Notes: generated by a model from the letters alone, not told the origin. 64,000 nt of DNA from Streptomyces wedmorensis (GCF_000716445.1 NZ_JNWK01000034.1:17157-81156); one strand, 5' to 3'; positions 1-7,406 are shown, counted from the stretch's first letter. Made by a program: numbers and translations.

Positions 1-131
1 CCGACCTTCGATATCGATCCCATTCCTTTCGGGCGGACTCCTTGTCGAGCAATCCTTTTCGTCGAACCGCAAGCTCGCAGCGAGCCTGAATATCGATTTG
101 AATGCGGTGAATCCGCCTCATTCTTCGACAT
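1..131 (-). CDS. Unidentified protein, N-terminal 43 codons only (cut by window edge)
   Basis: An open frame begins with ATG at 131 and runs off the left edge without a stop. Its start overlaps the stop of the ATPase gene by one base (TGATG), so the two are almost certainly co-translated. The visible part starts MSKNEADSPHSNRYSG and is rich in Ser, Arg and Lys. Codons such as AAT, GAT, TCA, CAT and CGA are common, unlike normal Streptomyces genes. No domain can be recognised from this stub. A tightly coupled partner of an SMC/OLD-like ATPase is often the effector nuclease of a defence system (for example PtuB in Septu), but that is only a hypothesis here. Confidence 0.6.
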   Translation of the reverse strand, partial: MSKNEADSPHSNRYSGSLRACGSTKRIARQGVRPKGMGSISKV

Positions 132-1408
132 CACTCCGATTCGACAAAAAGGGAGAGCTGCTCCAGCTCATCTGACTCTTGAAGGGTGATCTTTCCGGCG
201 ATCTGCTTTGCTCTCAGTCGAGAGTGCCTCACATTTGCGGCCACAGCCTTTGGTGACCGCGTATGGCTCATCCCGAAGGCCGGTGTGAGAAGAATCTGGT
301 CGGGCTTGCCTGCGACGATCCTCATGAAATCAGGTTCGTCCAATTGGAACGGCGGCCCACCCCCCGGCTGAGGCATGTGATAGATGCGCCCCCGATCAGC
401 CGCCTGACACACAAGAGGGCTATGGGTTGTAACTATGAACTGCACGTGGGGAAAATGCCTTTTGAGCCAGAATCCGATCTCGCGTTGCCATGCTGGGTGG
501 AGGTGAGAATCCACTTCATCGATGATGACAACACCAGGCCGGTCGATATAGATCGTGCCGTCCTCTGCGCGCTTGGTCAGGTCAGTGGATCCGTACACGT
601 CGACCATGTGGCGGAAGATATCGATTAGCATGGCCAGAGCGGAGCGATATCCTTCGCTCATATCAGATAGTGGCATCCTTCGACCGGCCATATCCTTCAA
701 CCAAATGCCTTCTGAATTTACCTCGCTGACCGCCATTCCTTGGCGAAGGAAGTTGTCATTGAGAAGTTCCAGGAGGCTTTCGAGTGCCGCCTTTTCTGAC
801 TCCTGCTGTTCAAGCTTTTTGTAGTTGAGCTGCTTGACCCATTGCTCACATTCAGCGAGGGTCGCATCCTCCTTGAAAAGGGTAGCGAAGCGTGGGACTC
901 GACCCGGAATTACCATGAGGCGTTGGGCGTCCGGCGAACTACCGTAGAGGCGCCTGAAGGGCCCATACCCGAGCGCGAACCACCCTTGAGTGCCTGGGGA
1001 CCAAGGGCCGTTAAACGCACCCTTCTTCTTGTTTCGGTAAACATCCACGGAGGAGATGCCCCAGGCGCCTGCCTCGCGGGAGAACCCAATCTCAGCCCAA
1101 AACGTATTCTGGACCGGCGATCCACCTTTGGCAGTTCTGTCATATTCCTTGAATGGCTTCACCTCCACAGAGATGGAGCCTGCGGGATGCCCCTCAGTCA
1201 CCCATCCCCTGGTGTCCGCCAGCAGCACACGAGAATCGTCAGGCCCGAGAAGCGCCATGCAAATCGACTTCAGCAGCGCGGTCTTGCCCGAGCCGTTATC
1301 GCCGGTAATAACTGCCCAACCGCTATGCTCACCATCATGGCCGCTGAAATCAAGATCAGCGTTCTCGAATCCCTTGATGTTATTTAGGACTACTCTCTCG
1401 ATGTACAC
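131..1408 (-). CDS. AAA/ABC-type ATPase of the SMC-RecF-OLD class, likely defence component
   Basis: About 425 residues. I chose the GTG at 1408 because AAGGA stands 5 nt before it and the product then begins MYIERVVLNNIKGF, the usual opening of this class; a GTG at 1447 would add 13 residues without a good ribosome site. Visible motifs in order: Walker A GDNGSGKT (about residues 36 to 43), an ABC-like signature MSEGYRSA in the second half, Walker B VVIIDEVDSHLHP, and the H-loop VTTHSP. There is no TOPRIM or other nuclease domain, so it would need a partner, and the next gene starts inside its stop codon. Family members of this size act as ATPase subunits of anti-phage systems such as Septu, Gabija-like and retron systems. 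G+C is low compared with the rest of the window, a sign of transfer. The exact system cannot be named from what is visible. Confidence 0.85.
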   Translation of the reverse strand: MYIERVVLNNIKGFENADLDFSGHDGEHSGWAVITGDNGSGKTALLKSICMALLGPDDSRVLLADTRGWVTEGHPAGSISVEVKPFKEYDRTAKGGSPVQNTFWAEIGFSREAGAWGISSVDVYRNKKKGAFNGPWSPGTQGWFALGYGPFRRLYGSSPDAQRLMVIPGRVPRFATLFKEDATLAECEQWVKQLNYKKLEQQESEKAALESLLELLNDNFLRQGMAVSEVNSEGIWLKDMAGRRMPLSDMSEGYRSALAMLIDIFRHMVDVYGSTDLTKRAEDGTIYIDRPGVVIIDEVDSHLHPAWQREIGFWLKRHFPHVQFIVTTHSPLVCQAADRGRIYHMPQPGGGPPFQLDEPDFMRIVAGKPDQILLTPAFGMSHTRSPKAVAANVRHSRLRAKQIAGKITLQESDELEQLSLFVESE

Positions 1409-1878
1409 GGCCGTCCTTAAAGGGTCAGCCACGCCGCTTCTGGCCACGGACGCGGATCTGCGAGCAGCATAGAGACCTACTGAGGGTCAGGGCAGTAGGT
1501 CACCAGGGCCGGAGGTGGCAGAGCATGGAGTCCTCAGGCGCCACGCGTTCACATGGCGAGGTTCGGGCTCGCCATCTACGAAGTACGGCCGCGCTCAGTC
1601 TCCTGCGGTGCTGCGAGGCGACGTAGCCGACCCGAGCGGCGGGCCGGCGCCGAACCGACCTTAAGGTGCTGGCGCCTGAGCTGAAGCGGGGCATAGAGGC
1701 AGCCGCAGGTCCTGGGCTTCCCACCAGACGCGCCCGACCGCGGGACCGCTCCCGGCAAGGTGGAGGCTCGATCGCCACGGTTGGAGCTTAAGGGCCGGCA
1801 CCGACATTTTCAGTGGAGCCGCATCATCGCGTCTGTCCGAGCATGCGACCCTCAGTGGAGACTGAGAAGGGAGTCAAT
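1409..1878. other. Intergenic region between divergent ATPase and GntR genes, with two dyads
   Basis: No convincing gene is seen in these 470 bases. Two inverted repeats stand out. ACCTACTG at 1475-1482 is mirrored by CAGTAGGT at 1493-1500 around a 10-nt centre, about 70 to 90 nt upstream of the ATPase start, so it could be an operator or hairpin for that gene. ATGGCGAG at 1553-1560 is mirrored by CTCGCCAT at 1568-1575. I see no clear -35/-10 pair for either gene. Confidence 0.4.
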
Positions 1879-2325
1879 GTGACGGAGGCGAGCCCTCGCG
1901 GAACGTACCTGGTCATCGCAACGTCGATTCGCACGGAGATCGAAAGGGGAGCGATCGCCGATGTCCTACCGTCCGAGGCCGCTCTAATGCGATCGCGGAA
2001 CGTCTCGCGCAACACCGTCCGGCGGGCCCTGAAAGTTCTAGAGTCCGAGGGGGTTGTGGAGTCCTCACCCGGTGTTGGTTGGCGAGTCCGGACTGAGGCT
2101 GCCCGTCGACCGCTCATTGATCGGATGATGGACGTCATCGCGGAGGACTCTCTAGGTGTGAGCGACGCTTACCCGTCCGAGTCAAAGCTCTGCGAACGCT
2201 TCGGAGCGTCTCGCACGGCAGTGCGGCGTGCTCTCGCCCAGATGGAGGGGAACGGCGTGCTCGAAACCGTTCACGGCAAGGGGCGCACCGTTCGCGCCCT
2301 CCCGCCCTCGCCCCAGCAGCCGTAG
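1879..2325 (+). CDS. Regulator made of two GntR-type winged helix domains
   Basis: 148 residues from the GTG at 1879, chosen because AGAAGGGAG ends 5 nt upstream; GTG 1813 and ATG 1843 would lengthen it without a ribosome site. The protein is two GntR-type DNA-binding domains in tandem and nothing else. Each has the pattern of a short helix, 'PSE..L...  ..SR..VRRAL..', and a wing: the first at about residues 8 to 68 (LPSEAAL, SRNTVRRAL, SEGVVESSPGVGWRV), the second at about 75 to 140 (YPSESKL, SRTAVRRAL, GNGVLETVHGKGRTV). There is no ligand-binding domain of the FadR, HutC or MocR type. GntR proteins such as KorSA are the usual transfer repressors of AICEs, so a role in control of excision or transfer is likely but inferred. 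Confidence 0.8.
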   Translation: MTEASPRGTYLVIATSIRTEIERGAIADVLPSEAALMRSRNVSRNTVRRALKVLESEGVVESSPGVGWRVRTEAARRPLIDRMMDVIAEDSLGVSDAYPSESKLCERFGASRTAVRRALAQMEGNGVLETVHGKGRTVRALPPSPQQP

Positions 2326-2336
2326 CCTTGGCGCTC

Positions 2337-2906
2337 ATGGGGCTTACTGAGTGGGCGTACTCGCTCTCCGAATCGATGTTGTCCGAGCCGCTGCCGCGTC
2401 GTTGGGCGCACTCCCTCGGCGTGGCCAAGCGGGCTCGGTCTCTGAGCCCGATCCTCGGCGCCGACGCCGAGCTGCTGGAGGCCGCGGCCGTTCTGCACGA
2501 CGTCGGGTACTCGCCGGCCATTGCAACCACAGGCTTCCACCCGCTCGACGGGGCCCGGTTCCTTCGGGACCAGGAGGGCGCCGACGAGCGGGTGGTGCGG
2601 CTCGTGGCGCATCACTCCTGTGCGCTCCTGGAAGCCGAGGAGCGTGGGCTCCGACATGAGCTTGAGACTGAGTTCGAGCTTGAGCGGCCCGAGTTGGTGG
2701 ACGCGCTGATCGTCTCCGACATGACGACGACGCCCGACGGTGCGCACACCACCCCGGTCGCCCGGCTGGACGAGATCGTGCAGCGGTACGGGCCGGACAC
2801 CATCGTGGGGCGGTTCATTCAGCGCGCGGCGCCCGAGATCTACGCCGCCAACGAGCGGGTGGAGCGCCGGATGGCCAGCGCCACGGCCGGCGCTCAGCCG
2901 AGGTAG
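2337..2906 (+). CDS. HD-domain phosphohydrolase
   Basis: 189 residues from ATG 2337, 11 nt after the GntR stop; a TTG at 2328 is the alternative. The HD metal-binding signature is present: a His in RRWAHSLGVA, the His-Asp pair in AAVLHDVGYSP, and a downstream Asp in LIVSDMTT. HD proteins of this size hydrolyse phosphate esters of nucleotides or related small molecules; the substrate cannot be told. It probably shares a transcript with the GntR gene. Its last 13 bases overlap the end of the convergent NUDIX gene. HD proteins beside the NUDIX and HTH genes recur in AICEs, so it is likely part of the control and immunity module rather than housekeeping. Confidence 0.8.
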   Translation: MGLTEWAYSLSESMLSEPLPRRWAHSLGVAKRARSLSPILGADAELLEAAAVLHDVGYSPAIATTGFHPLDGARFLRDQEGADERVVRLVAHHSCALLEAEERGLRHELETEFELERPELVDALIVSDMTTTPDGAHTTPVARLDEIVQRYGPDTIVGRFIQRAAPEIYAANERVERRMASATAGAQPR

Positions 2907-3367
2907 GGCTCCCGCCGCGACTCGTCCAGGCCGTGCCGGATGCGCAGCCTCATGGACGGGTGGATGTCCAGGTCATCGAGGTCCGCTGGGTTCACCCAGC
3001 GGACCTCCTTTGATTCGCTGCTGGTGCGGAGGGATCCGCCGACCGGATGGGCCCGGAAGCAGATGGAGAACTGCTGGCGGACCTCTCCGTCGTCGTACGC
3101 CAGGACGTGGTCCGGGTCCGTGTAGAGGCCGACGATGTTGTCCACCTCCACCTCGATCCCCGTCTCCTCCCTGACCTCCCGGACCGCGGTGTCGCCGATT
3201 CGTTCGCCGATGTCGTGGCCTCCGCCCGGGAGGGCCCACAGGTCGTTGTCGGTCTTGTGGATGAGGAGGAGTCGCCCCTCGTCGTCGCGTACGACGACCG
3301 TCACGGATGGCACCACCGAGTTGGCCTTTGGGGCGGCGGGGTCGCGGAAGTAGTCGATACGGCTCAT
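2894..3367 (-). CDS. NUDIX hydrolase, candidate Pif-like transfer immunity factor
   Basis: 157 residues, ATG at 3367. The full NUDIX box is readable: G-HDIGE-RIGDTAV-REVREETGI, preceded by a beta strand LLLIHKTDNDLWALPGG. NUDIX enzymes cleave nucleoside diphosphates linked to another group. In the AICE pSAM2 the immunity factor Pif, which blocks redundant transfer between carriers, contains a NUDIX domain, and this gene has the same setting, so a similar role is a reasonable inference. Its ATG overlaps the stop of the HTH-DUF5919 gene (ATGA), so both are made from one message and probably controlled from the operator upstream of that gene. It ends 13 bases inside the convergent HD gene. Confidence 0.85.
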   Translation of the reverse strand: MSRIDYFRDPAAPKANSVVPSVTVVVRDDEGRLLLIHKTDNDLWALPGGGHDIGERIGDTAVREVREETGIEVEVDNIVGLYTDPDHVLAYDDGEVRQQFSICFRAHPVGGSLRTSSESKEVRWVNPADLDDLDIHPSMRLRIRHGLDESRREPYLG

Positions 3368-4134
3368 GCGTCTGAGCCTCCCAAATCAGTGGGTGAGGTG
3401 ATGGGGCGGGCGCTCTCCCAGACCCGCTCGATGCTCTCGGCGTAGGCGTCGAAGAGCTCGCCGCCGGCCACCCGCTGGATGTGCAGCACCGGCGCCATGT
3501 ACGCGCCGACACCGTACAGGTGCCCGTTCGCGAGCATCTGGTCATCCGCGCGATAGAGGGAGTTGTAGAGCGTGGTGGAGTGGAGGCGGAACTCCACGCC
3601 GGGGAGTCCGAAGAGTGGCGCATAGTTGACCAGGGCATTTCGGATCTTGCCTGCCATGGCCCCGCCGATCCCCTCGTCGGCTCCGCGCACCGCCACCGCA
3701 GCTGAGTTGGGGTCGCCGAGCATGAACCGTACCGGGATGCCAGCGGCCGACTTCTCCTTGACGACTTGGTGGAAAGCCGCGTCCTCAGTGAGCCAGAACC
3801 CTGAGTAGACCAGGACGTCGAAGGACCGCTGAGCGCCGGCGTAGAGCTGCGTCCAGAGCCGGTTCGGCACGACCGAGCGGTGGGGGTAGAGCTTGATCAG
3901 CTCGGCGTTGCCCGCCTCGGTGACCTCTGCGGACGTCCGTTCCTCGGGCCATAAGTAAGACATCTCGCGTTGGAGGAGCGAGGCCGTCGCGTACTTGAAT
4001 CGACGGTACGGCTGGCGCTTGGGGCCGTTGATCCAGCGCTCCACTGTCTTCGCCGACACCCCGAGCCGCTCGGCGACCTGATCGAGCGTCATGCCGCTCT
4101 CGATGATGGCGCCGCGCAGTCGTTCGTTGGCCAT
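3364..4134 (-). CDS. HTH regulator with C-terminal DUF5919 (PLD-like) domain
   Basis: 256 residues from ATG 4134, which has GGGAGAG 9 nt upstream. A TTG at 4185 also opens the frame but lies inside the operator repeats, so it is rejected. The first 60 residues form a helix-turn-helix, with MTLDQVAERLGVSAKTVERW as the DNA-contact part. The rest resembles DUF5919, a domain of phospholipase-D-like fold, and keeps a weak LHSTTLYNSLYRADDQML motif, but no intact HKD pair, so it may be a sensor rather than an enzyme. The gene is coupled to the NUDIX gene. The tandem and inverted GGGACGACTT sites just upstream suggest that it controls itself. It could act as the main switch of the element. Confidence 0.75.
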   Translation of the reverse strand: MANERLRGAIIESGMTLDQVAERLGVSAKTVERWINGPKRQPYRRFKYATASLLQREMSYLWPEERTSAEVTEAGNAELIKLYPHRSVVPNRLWTQLYAGAQRSFDVLVYSGFWLTEDAAFHQVVKEKSAAGIPVRFMLGDPNSAAVAVRGADEGIGGAMAGKIRNALVNYAPLFGLPGVEFRLHSTTLYNSLYRADDQMLANGHLYGVGAYMAPVLHIQRVAGGELFDAYAESIERVWESARPITSPTDLGGSDA

Positions 4135-4153
4135 GCCGCACTCTCCCACCCGC

Positions 4154-4193
4154 GGGACGACTTGGGACGACTTCACCGTAGCCAAGTCGTCCC
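4154..4193. promoter_or_regulatory. Operator: two direct and one inverted copy of GGGACGACTT
   Basis: GGGACGACTT occurs at 4154-4163 and again immediately at 4164-4173, and its exact reverse complement AAGTCGTCCC lies at 4184-4193. The block begins 20 bases upstream of the HTH-DUF5919 start at 4134. A perfect 10-bp word in three copies in 40 bp is a strong sign of a protein-binding site. The likeliest ligand is the HTH protein encoded beside it. Confidence 0.7.
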
Positions 4194-4772
4194 GAAGCCG
4201 TACATGTGTGGAGTCCAGCGTCTGCCCTGATCAGGCCAAGCTTGAGACATCGAGCGGGGCGGGTTCACGAACTCCTTGAAAACCAAGGGACTTGACGACC
4301 CCAACCCGCCTCTCCATGATGAGGAACAGGTGATACATGTACCTCATCGGGCTTCGGCCCGAAGAGAGGTGCTGTCTGCAAGCACAGGGCGGGGACGCTG
4401 CAATCCCGCTAAAGGCCAGGTGGAACAGGGTTTCGGCCCGTACTGGCGAGGTGGCCCGGCGACCGCGAGCAACGGCCGGAGGGTGGGGACACAGGTCCCC
4501 CTTGCAGTGCTTCATCCGATCCGACCGACCCGAGGGGGTCTCCATGCATCGACGAAGACTTTGGGCGACGCCCGTGCTCGACCGGCACGGCGGCCACGCC
4601 TACCGCGTCCCCTGATCCGCAGCTTCGGCGCACCGGGATGGCCGGTGATTCGCGGACGTCAGGTCACCTGCGCAGTGGTTGCTGCGACCGGTTGCCTCCC
4701 TCGCCCGTCCGGGCCCCGCACAGGGTGCCGTACGGGCGAGGCAGGGGGAGCCGGAGAAATTCCGACCCCGCC
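4194..4772 (+). promoter_or_regulatory. Upstream region of the transfer operon: promoter, dyads, no clear gene
   Basis: A good vegetative-type promoter reads TTGACG (4292-4297), 17-bp spacer, CATGAT (4315-4320). GATGAGG at 4318-4324, overlapping the -10, is mirrored by CCTCATC at 4342-4348. Directly after it comes a tight hairpin TCGGGC-TTCG-GCCCGA at 4347-4362, which would lie in the first 40 nt of the transcript. From there to 4772 I see no convincing gene. A 23-codon frame starting ATG at 4543 after GAGGGGG is possible but unsupported. The long leader of about 500 nt before the first gene suggests control at the RNA level. Confidence 0.5.
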
Positions 4773-4818
4773 GCGCTGGGGTGGCTGCCTCTCACCACGG
4801 ACCGAAGCCACCCAGCGC
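4773..4818 (+). promoter_or_regulatory. Leader hairpin 1 with TCACCAC loop, upstream of the first transfer gene
   Basis: GCGCTGGGGTGGCT (4773-4786) pairs with AGCCACCCAGCGC (4806-4818), a 13-bp stem with one bulged G. The 19-nt loop contains CTCTCACCACGGACC. The hairpin ends 29 nt before the ATG at 4848. Closely related hairpins stand before traB (7335-7376) and before the replication gene (11334-11375). There is no T tract, so it does not look like a simple terminator. Confidence 0.65.
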
Positions 4819-4847
4819 CCCTTCGACAAGTTCAGGAGCGATCAGCC

Positions 4848-5141
4848 ATGCGTACATTCATCGGCGGCCATCAGGCCATCAGCGCCAACGACTTCGTGGA
4901 ACTCGCCCTCGGCACCCCGGTGGAGCTGTGGCTCGGGGTGGAGGGCGAGAGCGAGGAGGAGCGCGCGGCCCGTCTGGACGCGGCGCGGGACATCCTCGCG
5001 GACAACCCGAACCTGCCGGACGAGGTGAGCCGAGTCGCCGCCGAGGCGATCGAGGCGTTCGCGCCGGAGCTGTTCAACGTCATCCCGCTGGTACGGCCGG
5101 CGGCCCGCCGCTCCCGTTCCCGGAAGGGAGCGGCGGCATGA
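4848..5141 (+). CDS. Small acidic protein, first gene of the AICE transfer operon
   Basis: 97 residues. ATG at 4848 is preceded by CAGGAG at about 10 nt. The protein has no membrane segment. Its middle is acidic (GVEGESEEERAARLDAARD) and its last 15 residues are basic (RPAARRSRSRKGAAA), which could contact DNA or a partner. I do not recognise a named family; similar small proteins open the transfer operons of other AICEs. Its stop overlaps the start of the next gene (ATGA), beginning a run of four coupled genes. Confidence 0.7.
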   Translation: MRTFIGGHQAISANDFVELALGTPVELWLGVEGESEEERAARLDAARDILADNPNLPDEVSRVAAEAIEAFAPELFNVIPLVRPAARRSRSRKGAAA

Positions 5142-5329
5142 GCGCCCGGATGCACTGGGGCCCGGAGCTGGGTCTCGTCTGGCTCGGCTCGCTGATCGCG
5201 CTGGGTAGCGCCGCGGGCGCTGTTGCGGCCCATCAGGCGTGGCTGTTCGCCGCGGCGGTTCTCGGGTTCCTCATTCAGCACATCGGCTGGGCGGTTCGGA
5301 ACCGGAAGCTCTTCGGCGGTGCGCGATGA
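5138..5329 (+). CDS. Small membrane protein, Spd-like
   Basis: 63 residues with two hydrophobic stretches: about residues 10 to 30 (LGLVWLGSLIALGSAAGAVA) and 34 to 50 (LFAAAVLGFLIQHIGWAV), followed by a short basic tail RNRKLFGGAR. It is coupled on both sides by ATGA overlaps, to the 97-residue protein and to the DUF2637 gene. Position and topology fit the Spd proteins that spread mobile DNA within the mycelium after transfer, but the sequence alone does not prove this. Confidence 0.65.
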   Translation: MSARMHWGPELGLVWLGSLIALGSAAGAVAAHQAWLFAAAVLGFLIQHIGWAVRNRKLFGGAR

Positions 5330-6351
5330 CGACCGCGATCACCAACGAGCGGTCGGCGGTGCCGCCGCTGACCCGGCCCGAGATGGGCCTCGCCGGTATC
5401 GGCGCGCTCGCCGCCGCCGGCGTCGGAGCCCTCGGGCTCATCTCCTCCTTCGACGCCGTGTCGGCCGCCGCGCTGCGGTGGGGCTTCGGCGAGCCGTGGA
5501 TGCTGCCGGTCGGCATCGACGTGGCCATTCCGGTGTTCACGGTGGCCAACCTCCTGCTGATCCGGATGGACATGGCCCTCGCGTGGGTACGGTTCGTGCC
5601 CTGGGTCCTCACCCTGATCACCTGCGGCCTGAACGTGGCCGCCGGGCACGGCATGTGGGCCAAGCTCGCCCACGGCACGATGCCGCTGCTGTGGGTGGTG
5701 TTCTCCGAGATCGGCGCCCACATCTACGCCGTACGGATCGGGGCCGCGACCGGCCGCCGGATGGACAAGATCCGGGCCTCGCGATGGCTGCTCGCCTTCC
5801 CCTCCACGTTCTCGCTGTGGCGTCGGATGACGCTGTGGGAGATCACCTCCTACGCTGACGCGCTCTCCCGCGAGAAGGAGCGGCAGCTCGCCCGCGCCGA
5901 CCTTCGCGAAACCTACGGCTGGCGGTGGCGGTCGAGGACCCCGCGCCGCGAACGCGTCCTCCTGAGGCTCGGGGAGCTTGCCCCCGACGGGGCCGTGGAG
6001 GAGCCGGAGCAGGAACCCGCCGTGCCGCCCGTGCCACCGCCGGCCGAGGAGTCGGACGAGCGAAAGCCACGCAAGCGCACCACCCGCCAGAAACCCAAGG
6101 GGGCGAAGCCGCCGCGTTCGGCGTCGGAGCTGCTGGCCGAGGCCCGCGAGCTGACCGCCGACTGGCCGCTGGCAGGGATCAACGCCGAGGCGATCCGGAC
6201 CGCCCTGCACTGCTCGGCAGCCAACTCCCGCGTACTGCGAGACGAGTTGCTCGCCGAGCGGGCCAGCCGCCCGGATCTCCACTCCGTCGAGGCGAACGAC
6301 GGCAGCGACACGGACGAGTCCACCGAGACGGCCGAGGAGGTCGCCGCATGA
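5326..6351 (+). CDS. DUF2637 membrane protein (Spd/transfer-associated)
   Basis: 341 residues, ATG 5326 overlapping the previous stop. The first 150 residues carry about four membrane segments with short loops and the characteristic DUF2637 features DAVSAAALRWGF and MLPVGIDVAIPVF. The second half is soluble: a basic stretch near DLRETYGWRWRSRTPRRERV, an acidic and Pro-rich linker, a Lys/Arg patch KPRKRTTRQKPKGAK, and a small helical region that may be a winged helix (SELLAEAREL, INAEAIRTALHCSAANSRVLRDELL). DUF2637 proteins are hallmark genes beside traB in Streptomyces plasmids and AICEs and are thought to help DNA movement between compartments. The possible C-terminal DNA-binding part suits that. 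Confidence 0.85.
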   Translation: MTTAITNERSAVPPLTRPEMGLAGIGALAAAGVGALGLISSFDAVSAAALRWGFGEPWMLPVGIDVAIPVFTVANLLLIRMDMALAWVRFVPWVLTLITCGLNVAAGHGMWAKLAHGTMPLLWVVFSEIGAHIYAVRIGAATGRRMDKIRASRWLLAFPSTFSLWRRMTLWEITSYADALSREKERQLARADLRETYGWRWRSRTPRRERVLLRLGELAPDGAVEEPEQEPAVPPVPPPAEESDERKPRKRTTRQKPKGAKPPRSASELLAEARELTADWPLAGINAEAIRTALHCSAANSRVLRDELLAERASRPDLHSVEANDGSDTDESTETAEEVAA

Positions 6352-6998
6352 ACACCCTCGCCACGATCCTCGCCGCGACCGGCCCGCTCGCGGCCGGATG
6401 GTCCGGCCACGTGCTGTGGCTGCGCCGTCGGCTCCGCACCGCCCGTCGTGACCCGCTCACCGGACTGCGGACCCGCGAGGGCTTCACCCGCCGCGCCACC
6501 GCGCTCCTGCGCGATGACAGGGCGGTGGTCGTCCTCGCGGACGTCGACCACTTCAAGCAGATCAACGACCGCCACGGCCACGCGGTCGGCGACGCCCTCT
6601 TGAAGGCCACCGCCGACCGGCTCGCCCACTACGTCGGCCCGAACGGTGTCGCCGGACGCCTCGGCGGCGACGAATTCGCGGCCGTCGTCCTGGATACCGA
6701 TGGCACGGTCGCGGACCTGCTCGCCGTCCTTCACGGGGTACTGGCCCGCCCCGCCGACAAGGCCGACCCGCACGTGGCCACCACGGTGTCCCTCGGCTGG
6801 GTCCGCGCCGTCGACTTCCCCGGCGAAGACCTCTCCGCGCTCCTCAGCCGCGCCGATGAGGCCATGTACGCGGCCAAGCAGAGCCGCGCCGGGATCAAGG
6901 GGGCCCGGCTGGGTCGGCTGCTCTCGGCGGTCACCGGCCGCCGGTCGGGACGCCGAGGTGCTCCGGCCGGGGCACCGGCTGTGGGGGTGGCGGCGTGA
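6348..6998 (+). CDS. GGDEF-domain protein, predicted diguanylate cyclase
   Basis: 216 residues, ATG 6348 overlapping the previous stop. One N-terminal membrane segment (about residues 3 to 24) is followed directly by a complete GGDEF domain: DPLTGLRTREGF, ADVDHFKQINDRHGH, GRLGGDEFA (about residues 103 to 111) and RADEAMYAAKQ. The catalytic signature is intact, so synthesis of cyclic di-GMP from two GTP is expected. The RxxD inhibitory site five residues before the signature is absent (VGPN there), so product feedback is unlikely. No EAL or sensor domain follows. The gene lies inside the transfer operon. In Streptomyces cyclic di-GMP acts through BldD and WhiG-RsiG to delay sporulation, so the element may influence host development while it transfers. 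Confidence 0.85.
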   Translation: MNTLATILAATGPLAAGWSGHVLWLRRRLRTARRDPLTGLRTREGFTRRATALLRDDRAVVVLADVDHFKQINDRHGHAVGDALLKATADRLAHYVGPNGVAGRLGGDEFAAVVLDTDGTVADLLAVLHGVLARPADKADPHVATTVSLGWVRAVDFPGEDLSALLSRADEAMYAAKQSRAGIKGARLGRLLSAVTGRRSGRRGAPAGAPAVGVAA

Positions 6999-7330
6999 TG
7001 CCGGGCCCGCTCGTCGCCGCCGACCTCTTCCACACCGTGATGGAGGCCGCACAGCACCGCTGCCAGTGCGCTGGCGCATGCGGACAGCCCCACACGAAGG
7101 GCGAGGGGCGCTGCACCCGCGAGCACGGCCGCCACGCGGGCAAGCACAGCGGCCCGATCCGCCTCATGGCCGCCGCGGCCGACCCGCTCACCACCGAGCT
7201 CGCCGCCGCGGCCCTGCCCCCGAGCGAGCTGCGCGCCTGGTGCCCGCCCTGCTTCACCGCCGCCCGCCGAGCCGCCCAGCGCGCCACCGCGGCGCCCGGC
7301 GACGACCAGGGCGGCCTGTTCGACCTGTGA
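6998..7330 (+). CDS. Small Cys/His-rich protein of AICE transfer operons
   Basis: 110 residues from ATG 6998, whose first base is the last of the GGDEF stop; a GTG at 6995 is the alternative start. It has two metal-binding-like clusters: HRCQCAGACGQPHTKGEGRC with following His residues (EHGRHAGKHSG), and WCPPC near residue 82. This could be a treble-clef zinc fold, perhaps related to HNH proteins, but no catalytic HNH motif is clear. The function is unknown. It completes the run of coupled genes before traB. Confidence 0.65.
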   Translation: MPGPLVAADLFHTVMEAAQHRCQCAGACGQPHTKGEGRCTREHGRHAGKHSGPIRLMAAAADPLTTELAAAALPPSELRAWCPPCFTAARRAAQRATAAPGDDQGGLFDL

Positions 7331-7334
7331 GCAA

Positions 7335-7376
7335 CGGGGTCCGGTCACGACCGACCAAAGCAGCGGCCGGACCCCG
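7335..7376 (+). promoter_or_regulatory. Leader hairpin 2, upstream of traB
   Basis: CGGGGTCCGG (7335-7344) pairs perfectly with CCGGACCCCG (7367-7376). The 22-nt loop contains TCACGACCGACCAAAG, close to the loop of hairpin 1 (TCACCACGGACCGAAG). It starts 4 nt after the preceding stop and ends 30 nt before the traB GTG. Confidence 0.65.
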
Positions 7377-7406
7377 CCATCCCTCTCAAGAGAAGGAAGA
7401 GTCTCA

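Noticed and set aside
1500..1778. 92-codon minus-strand frame between the ATPase and GntR genes
   Set aside because: No ribosome site, Arg/Ser/Pro-rich shadow-like product.
4276..5028. 250-codon frame over the transfer-operon leader
   Set aside because: It overlaps the well-supported gene at 4848 out of frame and has no recognisable product.
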